64,000 bases of DNA from NCBI GenBank assembly GCA_030770535.1, contig JASVEC010000003.1, positions 1,240,001-1,304,000 of the forward strand, given 5' to 3'. How positions within the stretch are numbered: position 1 is the first letter of the stretch; every line of letters begins with the position of its first letter. Source of the DNA: Batkoa obscura. Taxonomy: Eukaryota > Entomophthoromycota > Entomophthoromycetes > Entomophthorales > Batkoaceae. Below, piece after piece: positions 21,906-34,104 of this stretch. A model generated the notes under the pieces. It was not told the origin of the DNA. It did not search any database and was given only the letters and a program-made list of their open reading frames with translations. A program made the position numbers and the translations under genes.

Positions 21906-23818
21906 ATGGATACAGTGCCAAAAAGTAAATAATTCTATTATTCTAACTGACATATAATAACCCTCGATTCATAGTAAAATTACGTAGTAAAATGAATAAA
22001 AGGCATCACCGTGTAGATGCTTTGGAGTGTGATATAATGAAAATAATAGCCTACTTACAGCAACTTAAAACTGTTAGCCCATCTCACTTATCAGTATATC
22101 ATAGTAAATAAGCATATTAGAAAAAATACTTAAAGAACTAACACCATGTCAAAGAATATTTATCCTGGTGCGTCGAGATATTAATCCAATTACAACAAGA
22201 AACCTTATCGGTGTTCGAAGACTACGATTACATTGAGTTATTAATAGCCACTTATAAACAAGAACTGAGATTTTTCAATAATAATAACAACTTTTCATAT
22301 GTTATCGAACCAACTACTTTATTGAAGCAACCAACCACCGGATACGGTGCTTTTTTACAAAACGGTACCTCTGTTTATTTAAAGTATATTGATTTATATA
22401 ACATGTGGTATACTTGCGAAGAAGTCAACGCTTTATTAATCAACTCTAAGCCTGATATGCCCTCTTATGCCTTTTTAGCTTTATTGGCTTACTTCACAGG
22501 TTCGAACAATGGTACATTGGCACAACGGATTTATAAAAATAGTTTAAGAAAAGCTAAAGAAGGTTTGGTGGAAGTTTATACTAATCCATCCTTTAATGGT
22601 GTAATTGGTTTACTGTTTTTGTGCTTTATTTCGGCTTATAGATCAGATCCAGTAGGAAGTGTACGCTACTTTAGCTCAGCTGTAAGGATGGCACAAGCAT
22701 TAGGGTACGATAGAATAGTAGAAGAGATGGAGGGGAGTGATAAACAGAGATTAAGACATGATAAAGAAAAGGAGGAGGCAGATGAGATAAAGCTAGAGAA
22801 AAGAGGAAGGGTCGTGAAATTATGGAACTCATTATCATTGATTTATTATCATTTTTTGATAATGTTTCCAAATATGCCAAGTCTTGATGTCAACTTTAAA
22901 CCAGTGAAAATTGAGTTGCCTAATGTCAATAATAATTTGCAAACGCACAAAACTTGTGAGGTGAATGGCTTGGAGATGAACACTATTTTTTTAGATAAAA
23001 AGAGTAAAAAGATATATAGTGAAAAGATAGTGACAGAGTCATTCATTGAGGTTGTAGAACACATTCAAAAGGTTAGATTAAGCTACTCAAGGTTAAATAA
23101 AATACATGAAATACCCGATCACGAATTACAATTACCAAAAGAAAAGTTTAATACAGTGTTAACTAGTTTAACCAGCCAATTAATGTATAATACATCCTTG
23201 TTTGAAACAGTAAAAAAAATGGAGTTAAAAAAACAGATAGAAAATATGAAAACGATACAACATTATTATGAATCAAACGTCTTCAACTATCATTTAAATG
23301 CTTATACTCATTTAGTGTTAATCTACCTATACTACCCTTCGGTACTAGTGTTTCCAAAACCAAAAAGATTTTCCATCAGTGAAACTCTAATCTTATATAA
23401 ATCAGCTCAATTCGTGGCAGAATTTTTTTTAATAATGAAACAAAATAATATTCAGCAAAAAAATAAAAAAAACCAAACTACTAGTGAAAGTAATTATAAT
23501 GAATTAGCTATCAATGGTGGATTTCACCTTAATTATGAAGCCCCATATTATACTTCAGCTATGTATGTAGTGTACGTTTATTTATCTTTTATTAGCGAAG
23601 AAGAATGGCTGTTGAGTCAGGGGTTTGGTAAAAAGTTGATAATTAAAGCAAAGGCTTATGTATTAAAATTATTGAAAATGTTGAAGACTACCTGTGATTC
23701 TAACTTGAAAAGCGAAAGGTTGGATTCAAAAAGTACAATCCAATTTGTTAAAGGAAATTTGAGGAATTTTAAAATTGAGGATATGTTATTATTATCTATT
23801 AATGAGATTATTAAGTAG
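21906..23818 (+). CDS. Fungal-specific TF-like regulator without zinc cluster, paralogue C
   Basis: Exons 21906-21924 (19 nt, MDTVPK), 21975-22103 (129 nt) and 22155-23818, giving 603 residues. Exon 2 has LRSKMNKRHHRVDALECDI. The middle region contains FSSAVRMAQALGYDR and KLWNSLSLIYYHF. Where other paralogues have GxNRGAFACxRC, C has a Lys/Asn-rich replacement (QQKNKKNQTTSES), losing the two cysteines. The gene is followed 747 bp later, on the same strand, by the secreted cysteine-rich protein gene. Confidence 0.75.
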
Positions 23819-24483
23819 AGTGTAAAGAAACTGAGATGTTGACGAAATATTTATTTATTACTGTAAAGGCATGATGTTATTTATTTAATGTGTTCTTGAG
23901 GGGTGATTGGAAGGACGGGACTTATTTACTATAAAATAAGTTTTTTATTAAATAATTGTTAGACCTATTAATCCCATTATTATACTATTGACTAAAAAAT
24001 TGATATTCTAACAAATTTCAAATTGAAAAACGCTAATTGGTTTTAAAAGCAAACATAGTTAGCAGCTAATGAATTGATAGTTTTAAGTCAGTTTTAGATT
24101 AGAATGTTATTCATTTTTTCCTTATTTTTTTCATAGAAATTCGAAAAACATCTAGAATAAGATAAAAGATCTATTACATTTTATTTAGCAGGTCTCTTTA
24201 ATAAAATGACAATGGTTTATTAAAATAGAATAGCAATTGTACAATTTGGTTGTTTAAAACTGCTACTTTATTCGTGCTTTAGCTAATTAAAAGTACTTAA
24301 TAATTTTGACTTTGTATAAATTTGGTATTTTTTAATGAAGGTTGATTATACTTTTTGAAACTCTTAAATGCAATACTAAAACCTTTTTCTTGAATTGTAC
24401 ACATTTTCCAATTTTTTGGGGAAAGATGATAAAATGTCAGTTTTCACCCTCAGTACGATCTAATCAAAATGGCTGAAAATAAA
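23819..24483. other. Spacer between paralogue C and the secreted-protein gene
   Basis: AT-rich, no gene seen. It includes the upstream region of the small secreted protein. Confidence 0.45.
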
Positions 24484-24491
24484 GTATAAAA
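24484..24491 (+). promoter_or_regulatory. TATA box of the secreted-protein gene
   Basis: GTATAAAA lies 75-82 bp before the ATG. The DNA from here to about 24550 (including TCAGATTACTA) is recognisably similar to the DNA upstream of the relic at 37305-37553. Confidence 0.5.
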
Positions 24492-24565
24492 GCAGGCCAA
24501 TTTTTTGTACAGAAATAACAAACTTTTTTATTTACATATCAGATTACTACTACCGCTTTGAAAGA

Positions 24566-24814
24566 ATGAAATTGAACGCCATTATTTACCATTTAGTTTT
24601 AACTACTGGAGTACTCTCCACGTGCAAAGTGTCTTATTTTCCCAGTCGTGGTATAAAAGAACAAAAGCTTACCTGTAAGGTAGACTGTGCTGAGGTTGTA
24701 GCTGCCGCTTCTAATCCCAATGGTCTTATTTGCTCTTTAAATGATGATATGGTTATATGCTCTTGTGCCAATGATGGATGTGGTTCTTTACCATCATCGT
24801 TAAAATGCAAATAA
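24566..24814 (+). CDS. Small secreted cysteine-rich protein
   Basis: An 82-residue single-exon protein. The N-terminus (KLNAIIYHLVLTTGVLS) looks like a signal peptide with cleavage near residues 18-20. There are eight cysteines, at 20, 37, 41, 56, 65, 67, 72 and 81. The mature part is about 62 residues with a CxxxC and a CxCxxxxC arrangement, so several disulphides are likely. I do not recognise a family. Small secreted cysteine-rich proteins of fungi include effectors, cell-wall proteins and antimicrobials, and nothing here decides between them. A broken paralogue lies at 37305-37553, and both copies sit just after a TF-like gene (C and D). Confidence 0.65.
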   Translation: MKLNAIIYHLVLTTGVLSTCKVSYFPSRGIKEQKLTCKVDCAEVVAAASNPNGLICSLNDDMVICSCANDGCGSLPSSLKCK

Positions 24815-25394
24815 ATAAGGGATGGATTTATTAAGCTATCATTTATAAAATTATCTTTTGGTTATTTGTTAAATTTTTTATAGCTAATATTTGATAAATT
24901 ATTATCGCTGTTAGTTTGTTTAGGTTTCAAATATCATATCTATCAGTTAAGTTAGGTTTATAAAAAAATGTAAAAAGAAGATTGTTAACGAGAATGAGTG
25001 TAAAAATACTAAAAAGATAGCAATTTAAAGGAACAAAAGAGGTGTTAAGTAAAAAGTTGACGGCACATAATACTATTTTTTTATCAAATTCGAACTTTAA
25101 AAAAGAATTAAGGCAAAAGATTTATAAATGAAGGTGCTATTTTGAAGGAATGTTGATATAGATTTAAATTTGTCGTTTGAATTCAAAATAAATTTTAATA
25201 AACATGACATTAAAGGATCAAAAAACACGATTTAATGCCTTTTTTTAAAAAAGTAGGATCAAAACTAACATCTGCTTTACTCAATTCTCACACAAAAAAA
25301 TTCGTTTATATAAGCTCTAACTTTAGATACCATTGATACATCGACAGCTAAAAAAAATACTACACCTCAAATCAAACTTAACTATCCCTTTTAT
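24815..25394. other. Spacer, no gene seen
   Basis: AT-rich DNA holding the 3' flanks of the secreted-protein gene and of the convergent small ORF. Confidence 0.45.
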
Positions 25395-25604
25395 TTAATA
25401 CCTCTTTCCAATAGCTCTACTCATTGCCATACTTTTAGGATATAAAAATCGAGTACCAATACCCAAACAAGCGATTAAATTAATAAACATACCCCAACCA
25501 AAACCAGAAAGAAAAGGAAAAAGTAATTGATTAGTAATTATAGTGAGGATAGTCGAGCCTATACTAGGGGTTACTGGTGGTGATTTATTTTTTTTGAGTT
25601 GCAT
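25395..25604 (-). CDS. Small mitochondrial outer-membrane protein, possibly MIM1/TOM13-like
   Basis: A 69-residue protein with one membrane segment of about 22-25 residues centred on LFPFLSGFGWGMFINLIACL. The LPFxxGFxxGFGExxA pattern of yeast Mim1 is similar in position and glycine spacing, followed by a short basic tail (YPKS...RAIGKRY). Mim1 helps insert signal-anchored and multispan proteins into the mitochondrial outer membrane. The match is short, and any small single-pass mitochondrial protein would be an alternative. Confidence 0.4.
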   Translation of the reverse strand: MQLKKNKSPPVTPSIGSTILTIITNQLLFPFLSGFGWGMFINLIACLGIGTRFLYPKSMAMSRAIGKRY

Positions 25605-26110
25605 TTTCGTTTTAAAATTGAAATTATAAGAAAATTAAAAAGATCAATTTTGAAAAATGGAAATTTTAGTAGCTGCTTTTTTTGGTTGGCAATTAAAGCG
25701 AAAATTAAAGGTTAAGTTTTATTTTTAAAAACTTAATTGTAAGTTGAAATACTAGCTATAGCTTTATGTAAACATGTAAAAATAATTGATATTATGAAAT
25801 TCGTTTTAAGCAATATATTTTCATATATATATAATGTATCATTATTAATAAGATATATCTAAAAGAACTATCAAAATATTAAATATTATTGTAGTATCTT
25901 AAACTAAAATTTACACTCTGGGCTTAAATTTTCAATATAGCAAATAATGATTAATAATTAAATGAAAAGCAATACATTATCTACATATAAAGAAACATAC
26001 CATATTTACTTTTTAAAACAACTTTAAAAAAATTACGCATTCCCAAATTAAAAATTAAAGTATTCATCATATAACATATTATTGTCAAAAAATATCTTTT
26101 ACTTAATCAC
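25605..26110. other. Spacer, no gene seen
   Basis: Upstream region of the MIM1-like ORF and downstream region of the MPC1 gene. It has dense TATA runs but no assignable element. Confidence 0.4.
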
Positions 26111-26859
26111 CTATTGTCCCTTCCCTTTCTCTAATCCAGCAGGTGAATCTACGTTCTTATTGATATCTTCAAATCCAACCGGTGGTGTTAATGTTTTCTT
26201 TGCTTTTTCACCAAGATAATGATAATCTACAAATCGATAAGCTTGAGTTAATTGGGTTACTTCATTGGTGGCATGGCAAGCAAATAATAACATATTTCTT
26301 GGTTCGACCATCCATGCAAAACGCATAAAGACAGCGGAGTAAAGGCAAAGAGCTAGAGAAAAGGAGATAAGTTATTTATATTGAGTTACCAACTTATTCT
26401 TAATCGAACAAAATAAAGCAGAGTAGAAATTAAAATTAAAAATGGCTAGTTTGAATAGTTTGATAAAGAGTTCAATAAATTTAACACTTACCTGTAGTCA
26501 TTTTACCAGAGATTAATTCTGGGTCTTTATTTAAATCATTTAAAGCAGCAATTGGAATACCCCAGTTAGCGACTAAATAATAAAACTTAGTAAATAGCTT
26601 GTATTATTGAGGATCATGGGCTTACCAGGTCCCCAGAAATGCTATTTAAGGTTTTAAAAAATAAAATAATAAGTTTATGTTTTTTTATAAAAGAATACAT
26701 GTTCTACTTACAGTACTAAAGATAAAGATTAATTATCAATAAGAATGGATAACAGTATTATTAATGGTTTATTTACCTGCATAAATACTCACGAAATTCT
26801 TTAGATTTTACTTTAGTCATTAATCTTTGAGCTATCGAATTGCTGGCTGGTCCACTCAT
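26111..26859 (-). CDS. MPC1: Mitochondrial pyruvate carrier subunit 1 with a 4-nt microexon
   Basis: Five exons: 26859-26777 (83 nt), 26715-26712 (4 nt, TACT), 26641-26626 (16 nt), 26572-26492 (81 nt) and 26352-26111, giving 141 residues. Joined, they read [20 protein letters not shown], then [20 protein letters not shown] and [11 protein letters not shown] followed by [15 protein letters not shown]. This follows animal MPC1 almost residue for residue. The 4-nt exon completes the Ser and provides the Thr codon of CSTHFW. It has a CTTTAG acceptor and a GTAAGT donor, and without it the frame is lost. MPC1 pairs with MPC2 in the inner mitochondrial membrane to import pyruvate. The C-terminal ~40 residues are a species-specific extension. 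Confidence 0.9.
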
Positions 26860-27249
26860 TTTTTTAAATTTTTTATAAAAGAATAGAAATGAAAAATTGA
26901 TAAGAGTTTTGAAGTTTTTTTTTTGGTGCTTAATTTTGTCCCTGAAAAATAAGATGAGTGAAATTGGAAAGTTAATGTTAGAGTGAAAGATAAGATAAAA
27001 GTAATAGTATAAGGATTATAAATTTATTCTAAAGACTGAATACATATACTACTTACTAATTGAGATCATTATCTAGTTTTACTATATCCTACATTGAATT
27101 CAAGTTAACGCTCCTTCTTTATCTATTGTAAATTCCCTCTAAAGCCATAGCTAATCTCCAACCAATAAAAACATCGACATTGTTTATAGTGTCATTAACT
27201 TTTTCAAAAAAAAAGTGTCATAAGTTCCTTTTTTCAAAGCAATCTTTAA

Positions 27250-29607
27250 ATGGCACGTAAAAATCCTCCCAGAAAAGCAAAGACTTCCAATAACTATGTT
27301 TTTACTACCAACGAAGATGGGGAAGTCATTTTAAGAAAAGGTAAAGCGAATAGTGAACAAGTGGATGGGGCAACAATCGAAGGGGAGACAGATGGAGTAG
27401 GTAAGGAGAATTGGGGATTAAATGAAAAAAAAGTGCTAATATAATATATAGATAGTGTAAATAGCGAACAGGAGTTAACTAGTGTCAAGAAAACTGGTAG
27501 AAAACCTAAAAAAGTTATTGTAAAGAAAAGTAAACTTAAAATTATTTATATGTTGTTTAATTAATATCTATGTTCGATCAACAGCTACTGTAACCGATAA
27601 AAAAAACTCGATCAAAGATTATTTTACAAAAAAAACAAAAGATACTGTAGTCAATTGCAAAGAAATTGTTGATGATGTGAAAGAAGAATTGGTAGAACTG
27701 CAAATTATAACAGATGAGTGTATTCAGAAGGTAATATTATTTTGAGTTTATTAGAATGAATAGATGTTGAATTGAAATAAAGGAACAAGAATTCGATTCA
27801 GAAGTTACTATGACTAAAAAAAGAAAGGGTAAAAAAGAGATGAATACAAAGTTAAAAAGAGGCAAAAAACAAACTAGAAAGGGAGATGAAAGCAGTGAAG
27901 AAGAGTATATAGATAATGGGATGGAAAGTGAAGAAAAACATGTGGATAATGACGAAATAGCTGAAGATGAAATATATAAAGAAGAAGAAGTGGTAGTTAA
28001 AAAGAAAACCACGATGAGTAATAAAAAGATTAAGAGTAATTTTCCAACTACTAAAAAGAATAAACTAAAACAAAAGATGCCAAAAACATTTGAACTTATT
28101 GCAAATAAAGAAGAAGTGGAAATAAGTGATCCTAAATTAATTGATAGTATTTATTTTCAAAGAAAGGAATATGATGTTTTGGAAGTAAAAGAAGGAGAGT
28201 ATGAGCAAATGTTCCAATCAGATAATATTAAATTAAGAATCGAAGGAAAAAAGTATGAACTGAAATCATATGATAGTATGGAAATTAATGGATACAAAAT
28301 ATTTAATATTAATTTGAATAGTTATTGGATTGATTTTGACTATAGCGGGCAGTATTTGGCAGTAGCGGGCAATTTAAAAGACAATGGTAGTGAGTTAAAA
28401 ATGAAATTTAATTTTGATAATAAAAAAGGTTGGATCCAAATTTGGGATTTAAAGAGAATGAAGCTAATTATTAATATTTGGCATAATTTTAGTGGGTTGT
28501 TAAAGTTAAAGTGGTGGAATATTAATATGGATAAAATTAATATTGAAAATAGTACTAGTTTAGGTTGTTTAATAGTTAATGGAGAAGATGGTAAAATAAG
28601 ACTATTTAAAATACCAAAAATAGAAGAAAAAGAAAAAGAAATTATGCATATTAAACTAACGGATGAGTCAAAAAATATTATGGGAATTTTAAAACATCCA
28701 GAAATATTATATAATAATTTTGAAATGTTCAGTAATAATCTTTTAATAGCTATTAGTTTACAGGGGAATATTATTAGTTATGATTTAATAGATTGTATCT
28801 TAAATCAAAACAATATTAATAAAATACCAAAATTTATTGCCCAACCTCATCATTCTCCAATTTCTTACATTACTTTATTATGCAATAAATACTTATTCAC
28901 ATTTTCATATGATGGTAAAGCAATGATTCAATCACTTAATGATTATGAAAAGAAATTTAAACTACATACATCAAGAACAGCACCTAACAATGCTACTACT
29001 ATTGTTTATGACAATCAACAATATGTCTTATTTTCAGATCAACAAGGAGGTATAAAATGGCTACACTTTATGGATTTAGATTTAAGTTGTAAATTATATA
29101 AATGCAATACATATCCAAAATCACCGGCGGTTAAGTATTTAGCTAGTCAATATCATCATTTAACGGCCGCGACTACATTTCAAGGCACACTGGATTTATT
29201 TATGTGTTGGGGTATGAATACGAGAGGAGATAGGGTAAGTCGAAGCTTTGATTTTTTTAATAGTTAATTGATCTTATTTTTTAATTTTGTTTTAGGCATT
29301 TTCAGAAGTGAGTATAGTGAAAGTGGAACAAGAAGATGAAAACGAAGGATTACAGCTGTCCTTATTAAAAGAGATACCTAAAGTAAGATGATATAGTTTT
29401 AAAGTTTAACATTGCTTATTTATTTATTATTAGGATTTATTAAAAAATGAAAAATATCATTTAAAATTATTAAAAAATACTCAACCTCATTTTTTAACTA
29501 AGTTATATTTTAATACTGTTATATGGTGTCAGAATAAAAATAAGCCATTTTTAGTTGCTACTACGACTAATAATGGTCTGTTGGTAGTGAGGGATTTGAA
29601 AGAGTGA
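27250..29607 (+). CDS. WD40-repeat protein, TFIIIC subunit (TFC6/GTF3C2)-like
   Basis: Six exons: 27250-27400, 27452-27529, 27585-27730, 27783-29234, 29296-29382 and 29434-29607, giving 695 residues with every join in frame. The N-terminal ~210 residues are basic and acidic low-complexity, with an AT-hook-like TGRKPKK, a run KNSIKDYF and KRKGKK clusters. From about residue 270 a beta-propeller is visible: YWIDFDYSGQYLAVAGN, GWIQIWDLKRMKLI, DGKIRLFKIP, PHHSPISYITLLCNKYLFTF, SYDGKAMIQSL and a late VRDLKE. Disordered basic N-terminus plus propeller is the plan of TFC6/GTF3C2, which helps TFIIIC bind RNA polymerase III promoters. Assignment is by architecture; another nuclear WD40 protein remains possible. 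Confidence 0.55.
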
Positions 29608-30061
29608 AAATGAGGAATATATAATATATAAGTTTTATAGAACTTTTTAACTTAATTTATAAATAAAAGATTAAACATGTATAAATAAATTAAAGTTTAA
29701 TATTGAATATTTTTTTGATATTTTACTAACTTTATAAATGAAAGATAAACAAAAAATGATCTTTTTTAATTTTGAACTTGAGTGTATAAAATTATTAAAT
29801 TGTATCAAAGCCAATCTAAACAAATTTATTAATAACTTTAAAACTTTATAATTTTATAGATTGAACACTATCATTATAATTATCTTTTATTAATGATGCT
29901 GATATTTGATAATCTGGGTATGTTTTTTCATTCTAGTAGGCTAATTATTTTTAAGGTAATATAAAGTTAAAAAATTGTTAGTTAATTTTGATAAAAGAAA
30001 CATGTTTAAATTACTTTTACTTTTTAATATCAACTTGTAATATAAGATTAATAGCAGATAT
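29608..30061. other. Spacer, no gene seen
   Basis: AT-rich 3' flank of the WD40 gene, up to a MITE. Confidence 0.5.
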
Positions 30062-30160
30062 GGGGCTGTTTTTTTTATTTAAGAATTTTACTAACAGTTT
30101 TTCCACTCAAATAGCACTTAAAAGATAGAAAAAGTAATGAAGGCAAAAAAAACACCCTCA
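30062..30160 (+). mobile_element. MITE family M, copy 6
   Basis: Forward copy with ATAT flanks (30058-30061, 30161-30164), placed at the 3' end of the zinc-cluster relic. Confidence 0.8.
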
Positions 30161-30168
30161 TATTAGCA

Positions 30169-31440
30169 TTAAATTATCATTTTTAGCTGATTCATCAAAC
30201 TTAATATCTGCTTAAATAAAGTAGAAACATTATCTAACCATCTAGAATAAATAGAAATAATATCAAGTGTTATTAAAAAAGCAAAAAATCGAAGAGTAGT
30301 ATAGTATTCCAGCTTTAAATTAGAATTATGGAGAATAAAGGATTGAATGTGCAATACAGAATCAAAAAGGTGCTTAAAGGACATACCACATTTATAGCAA
30401 TAGTTAGAATAAGTCAACGAGATTATTTCAAGTGCTGATTTAACTGATTTATTCTCACTTAATTTCAGTATTGCATTCTCCTTTTTCCATAAGTCGTGAG
30501 TATCAAATTGTAAGTTAGAGTAAGGATCATCAATGGAAAGTAAAAATACAACTGCCAATAATATGGTTTTTGTTCAATATCATTTTTATAATTCAAATCT
30601 AAACCTATATACAATAATTATTTAAGTTGGAAAGATAACAAGATGGTAATGCTGAGCTACTACCTCTTAATCTATTTAATAAAATGACCATTGATTGAAT
30701 ATTACTTAATGTTATTTTAAATAGACTTGGTTGGAAATACTTCAGTAACTTGTCTTTCAAGAACACCTCCAACTCTAGTAGATTATTATCATTTTCATCA
30801 CTAGAGTTAGAGCAACTACCATTATAGAATAAATCAGCATGTTGTCTGTTTTCTTACTTGCGAATTGGCTACAAGTAAATAATGGTAATAACACATTAAT
30901 TCTTTGAAAATGAAGGGTTATAAGCTGCGATGTAACGTTACAACTATTGACACTATTTTTTACAATAGTACATTCTGACATGAAAAATGGTATGTTGCCA
31001 AAAAAACGAATTGAGGGATTGATTTGGTGAAATTTTATAAAAGAAATAGAAGTCGTGATCATATATAACAGGTGAGTAGAACATCAATGAGAAAAATAGA
31101 AATACTGAAAACACTAGAACTAAATCTAGTACCACTTACAGGAATTTTAAACTGATTAAAGTATCTATAATTTAAAATGATTTTACTTTCTATCTATATT
31201 TCTTTTGCTTCCCATTTTGGTTGGCTGTGATAGCAAAAATGTTTGAGAATGAAAAGCTTCAATATTACATCTTTGGTTTTCGTTTGTTATTTTGTTGCCT
31301 TGAACATTCTAATCCTTTTTCTTTACACATAATACAAGCAAGTATTGACAAATTGCATTTTGTTTTCCTCATATAGCATTCACCACATGCTGACCTAATC
31401 CTAATTTGATTTATTGATCACGACTCTCTCATCTTTGGTC
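30169..31440 (-). pseudogene. Zn2Cys6 transcription factor relic
   Basis: At about 31395-31275 the minus strand encodes a perfect binuclear zinc cluster: CGECYMRKTKC and then CIMCKEKGLEC, with spacing C2C6C6C2C6C followed by a basic run (NNKRKPK). Further down, 30775-30606 encodes PSLFKITLSNIQSM and LLNRLRGSSS, typical of the fungal TF middle homology region, and 30558-30169 gives a 129-codon C-terminal piece with no similarity I can place. The pieces lie in different frames. Some gaps look like introns, but the region between the middle domain and the C-terminal piece is far too short for the usual domain. I therefore read it as a decayed or internally deleted gene. It is not a member of the A-G family, which lacks the cluster. 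Confidence 0.55.
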
Positions 31441-32052
31441 ATAAATATTCAAAGAGCATATGTTTTGTTTAGTACTTTTACAGGATATGATCCATACAAG
31501 TAGCTGTAAGAATATCTAATTACTTTTTAAATGTAGCTATGGCTATAAAATTACCTATGACATATTACTTACTAGTTTGTTTAAATCTAAGACTCAATTT
31601 TATTCTATTTGGTTTTTTAAAAATGGAACAGGACATAAAAAAATATTGCTTTTGTTTAACTTTAAAGTAACCCTATAAATTCTACAACTTAGATCAAAAA
31701 TGACAAAAGAATTTTATTTGTGAACAATTGAGTAGTATTTTGAACTTTTGCCCGTATTATAAAAAAAATTTATATCATTACACTAATAACATAAACTAAT
31801 ATTATAGAGCCTTTTGATTTGTTGTAAATAATGAAGGTTTTAAAAAAATTAAAAAAAGTTTTTATTTTAATATATTATAATAATACACCAAATGATATTA
31901 AATTTTTTTTAGTAAAACAAAAATAAAAGAAAAAAGTATAAATGAAAGAGCGTCATACTCAACCCAGTACATTTTCTTATACCTTTTCAAACCTCGACAC
32001 TATCCATAGTCCCCTCCCTTATTAGTTAAATAATTGATAAACTTCTTCAAAT
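31441..32052. other. Spacer, no gene seen
   Basis: AT-rich DNA between the zinc-cluster relic's start and the NIPA-like gene's stop. Confidence 0.45.
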
Positions 32053-34104
32053 TTAATTCCTCCTTTGTAATGAGCTAGCGGTAGGTGACATCTCCGTGGG
32101 TGACATCACTGCTGCTGTATTATCCATCTGTTCTGGTTCCTCATTTATGACTATGATATTCTTTCCTCTAGCATATTTAGGATTTGCTGCCCCATCCATT
32201 GAAAACTGTGACAATGGTCTGCTTGGATTTGATTTGGACCTCAATCTTGTTCTAATAGTAGGATTAGATACTGTACGTATCAAATTTTTTATTAAAGAAT
32301 TTGGACTATTTTCTTGCATTCCATTCCCAACTTCTTCCATATCTCCAACACTACCTGAATCTATTCCCACTGTTGAATTACTTGCTAACCCGCATCCAGG
32401 AGATAATCCAGGTAAAGCATCATTATTAAATTTAGTAATCGAAGGCTTTCTATATAAACTTGAAGCTTCTAACTGTTCATCTGTAAACAAAGTTCGCTTT
32501 TTTAAATGATCATCTTTTTCTGGGTGAATTAAGTTGCTCAATTTGACTAACATAGATTTCCCTGAATCCACCGTCATGGTAGAGGTTCGTGATGCTTGGG
32601 GTCGTATGGTACGTTGGATATGAACTGGTAAGCTAGAATTTTTTGGATGTGGGGTAGGCATACGATTAGAATCTACTTTAACACTTTCTGTAGCTTCTAA
32701 GTTTTCCGGTGAGGTTAGTGTATAACTTGTATGTGTACTTGGATCATTTTCATTCCTTATGATGTTTGCTGTTAGGTTACTGATTGTACCTGTTGGTCTA
32801 GAGGAATTGTTGCTATTATTATTGTTTTCTTCTATTTGACTTTCATTAATGTTGACTGTTTTTTCTTTCATTTCAGGCTCCTCCAAAGCTAATGTTTCAT
32901 ACATTCTAGAAGTTTGTAAAATAATAACTCCACCACAGATACAAAAGAAAGCTAAAATAAGGGTAACAATAGAGATTGGAGAAGTGGCAAAGCCTTTGTA
33001 TAAGATAGCTGAAGATACAATCGTAGCTGTTGTAAACGTAACATAATACATTGGGGTGATTTCTGCTGTTACAAACTCGTTTAATGCTTTATTTAAATAA
33101 TTGATTTGTGTTATGATGGTTAATACTACAAACACTATTAATAAATAAATAAACCAATGCGTAAATTGATTATCTCCTGAAATCGAGGTAATGATGGCAC
33201 TACCTACTGCTTGTAATGTAACTACAGATAATGAACCAATAAAGGAGCAGATAGAAATATAAATAATGGGATGTTTTTTGCCATGTTTTGGGGCCATTCT
33301 ATAAGCTAAAAATATAGATATTAGGATCACTAAAATAGTGTATGTTAAAAAGCCTAAATTTTAAATATGTTAATATCTCATTAAAAGTAAAGTTCATAAT
33401 TTGGTTTTACCCGGAGAAATAGCAAGCTCCATAAACTGGTCAATTTTACCAGGAGCACTTTGTTCTGGTGCATGAAGTACTACAATCACGGATCCTAATA
33501 GACAAATGATACATCCAATTTTACCATGGAAATTAAGTCTTTCTTTTAAAAACACAGAAGATAAAACAGCACTAAAATGAATCTTGTCAGTCATTATTCA
33601 TGTTGTCAATATTTTACACCAATACCTAACAACTACGCTTAAAGCACCTAATGGAGTAACTAAAACAGCTGGTGCTAATATATAGGCCACAAAATTGGTA
33701 ATTTCACCTAAAGCCACTAATAAAAGGAATAAGTATTTGACTTACAGTGATGATTTATCAAGTTACTTACTCAATATCATACCAGCCCACCACATGGTAG
33801 ATTTTAGATAGCCGTGACCGTCTTCTATTAATTAAAAGTATAAGTATAAATGTTCAAAAAGTAGTTGTTCATAATCAAAATTTTATAATAGAATGGCAAC
33901 TTACCTTCTCCTTCTACTCTCGAAGAGATTAACCCTTTTTTCTTTAAGATAAAACTTATACCGATTAATAAGCCTAAGAGCAAATGGATTAGTAACTGAA
34001 TGATTGATGTAGCCTTGACTTGAATTACCCGATAATACAGCTAAGACGATACCTACTGCACGATAGATCGGGTCACCATTTACATCTATTTCAATACCTG
34101 CCAT
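32053..34104 (-). CDS. NIPA-like magnesium transporter
   Basis: Six exons: 34104-34029, 33973-33905, 33824-33771, 33716-33626, 33571-33411 and 33353-32053. The sum is exactly in frame and gives 583 residues. Joined, they read AVLSGLLIGISFILKKKGL, then GHGYLKSTMWWAGMILM, ALGEITNFVAYILAPAVLV, TPLGALSVV, VFLKERLNFHGKIGC and LLGSVIVVLHAPEQ. This is the classic order of NIPA/DUF803 proteins (WWxG, GExxNFxAYxFAPAxLVTPLGALSV, LGS). About nine membrane segments fill the first ~310 residues. The last ~270 are a cytosolic Ser/Asn-rich tail. The family is described as moving Mg2+ or related divalent ions at plasma or endosomal membranes, and the fungal substrate is inferred. Confidence 0.88.
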
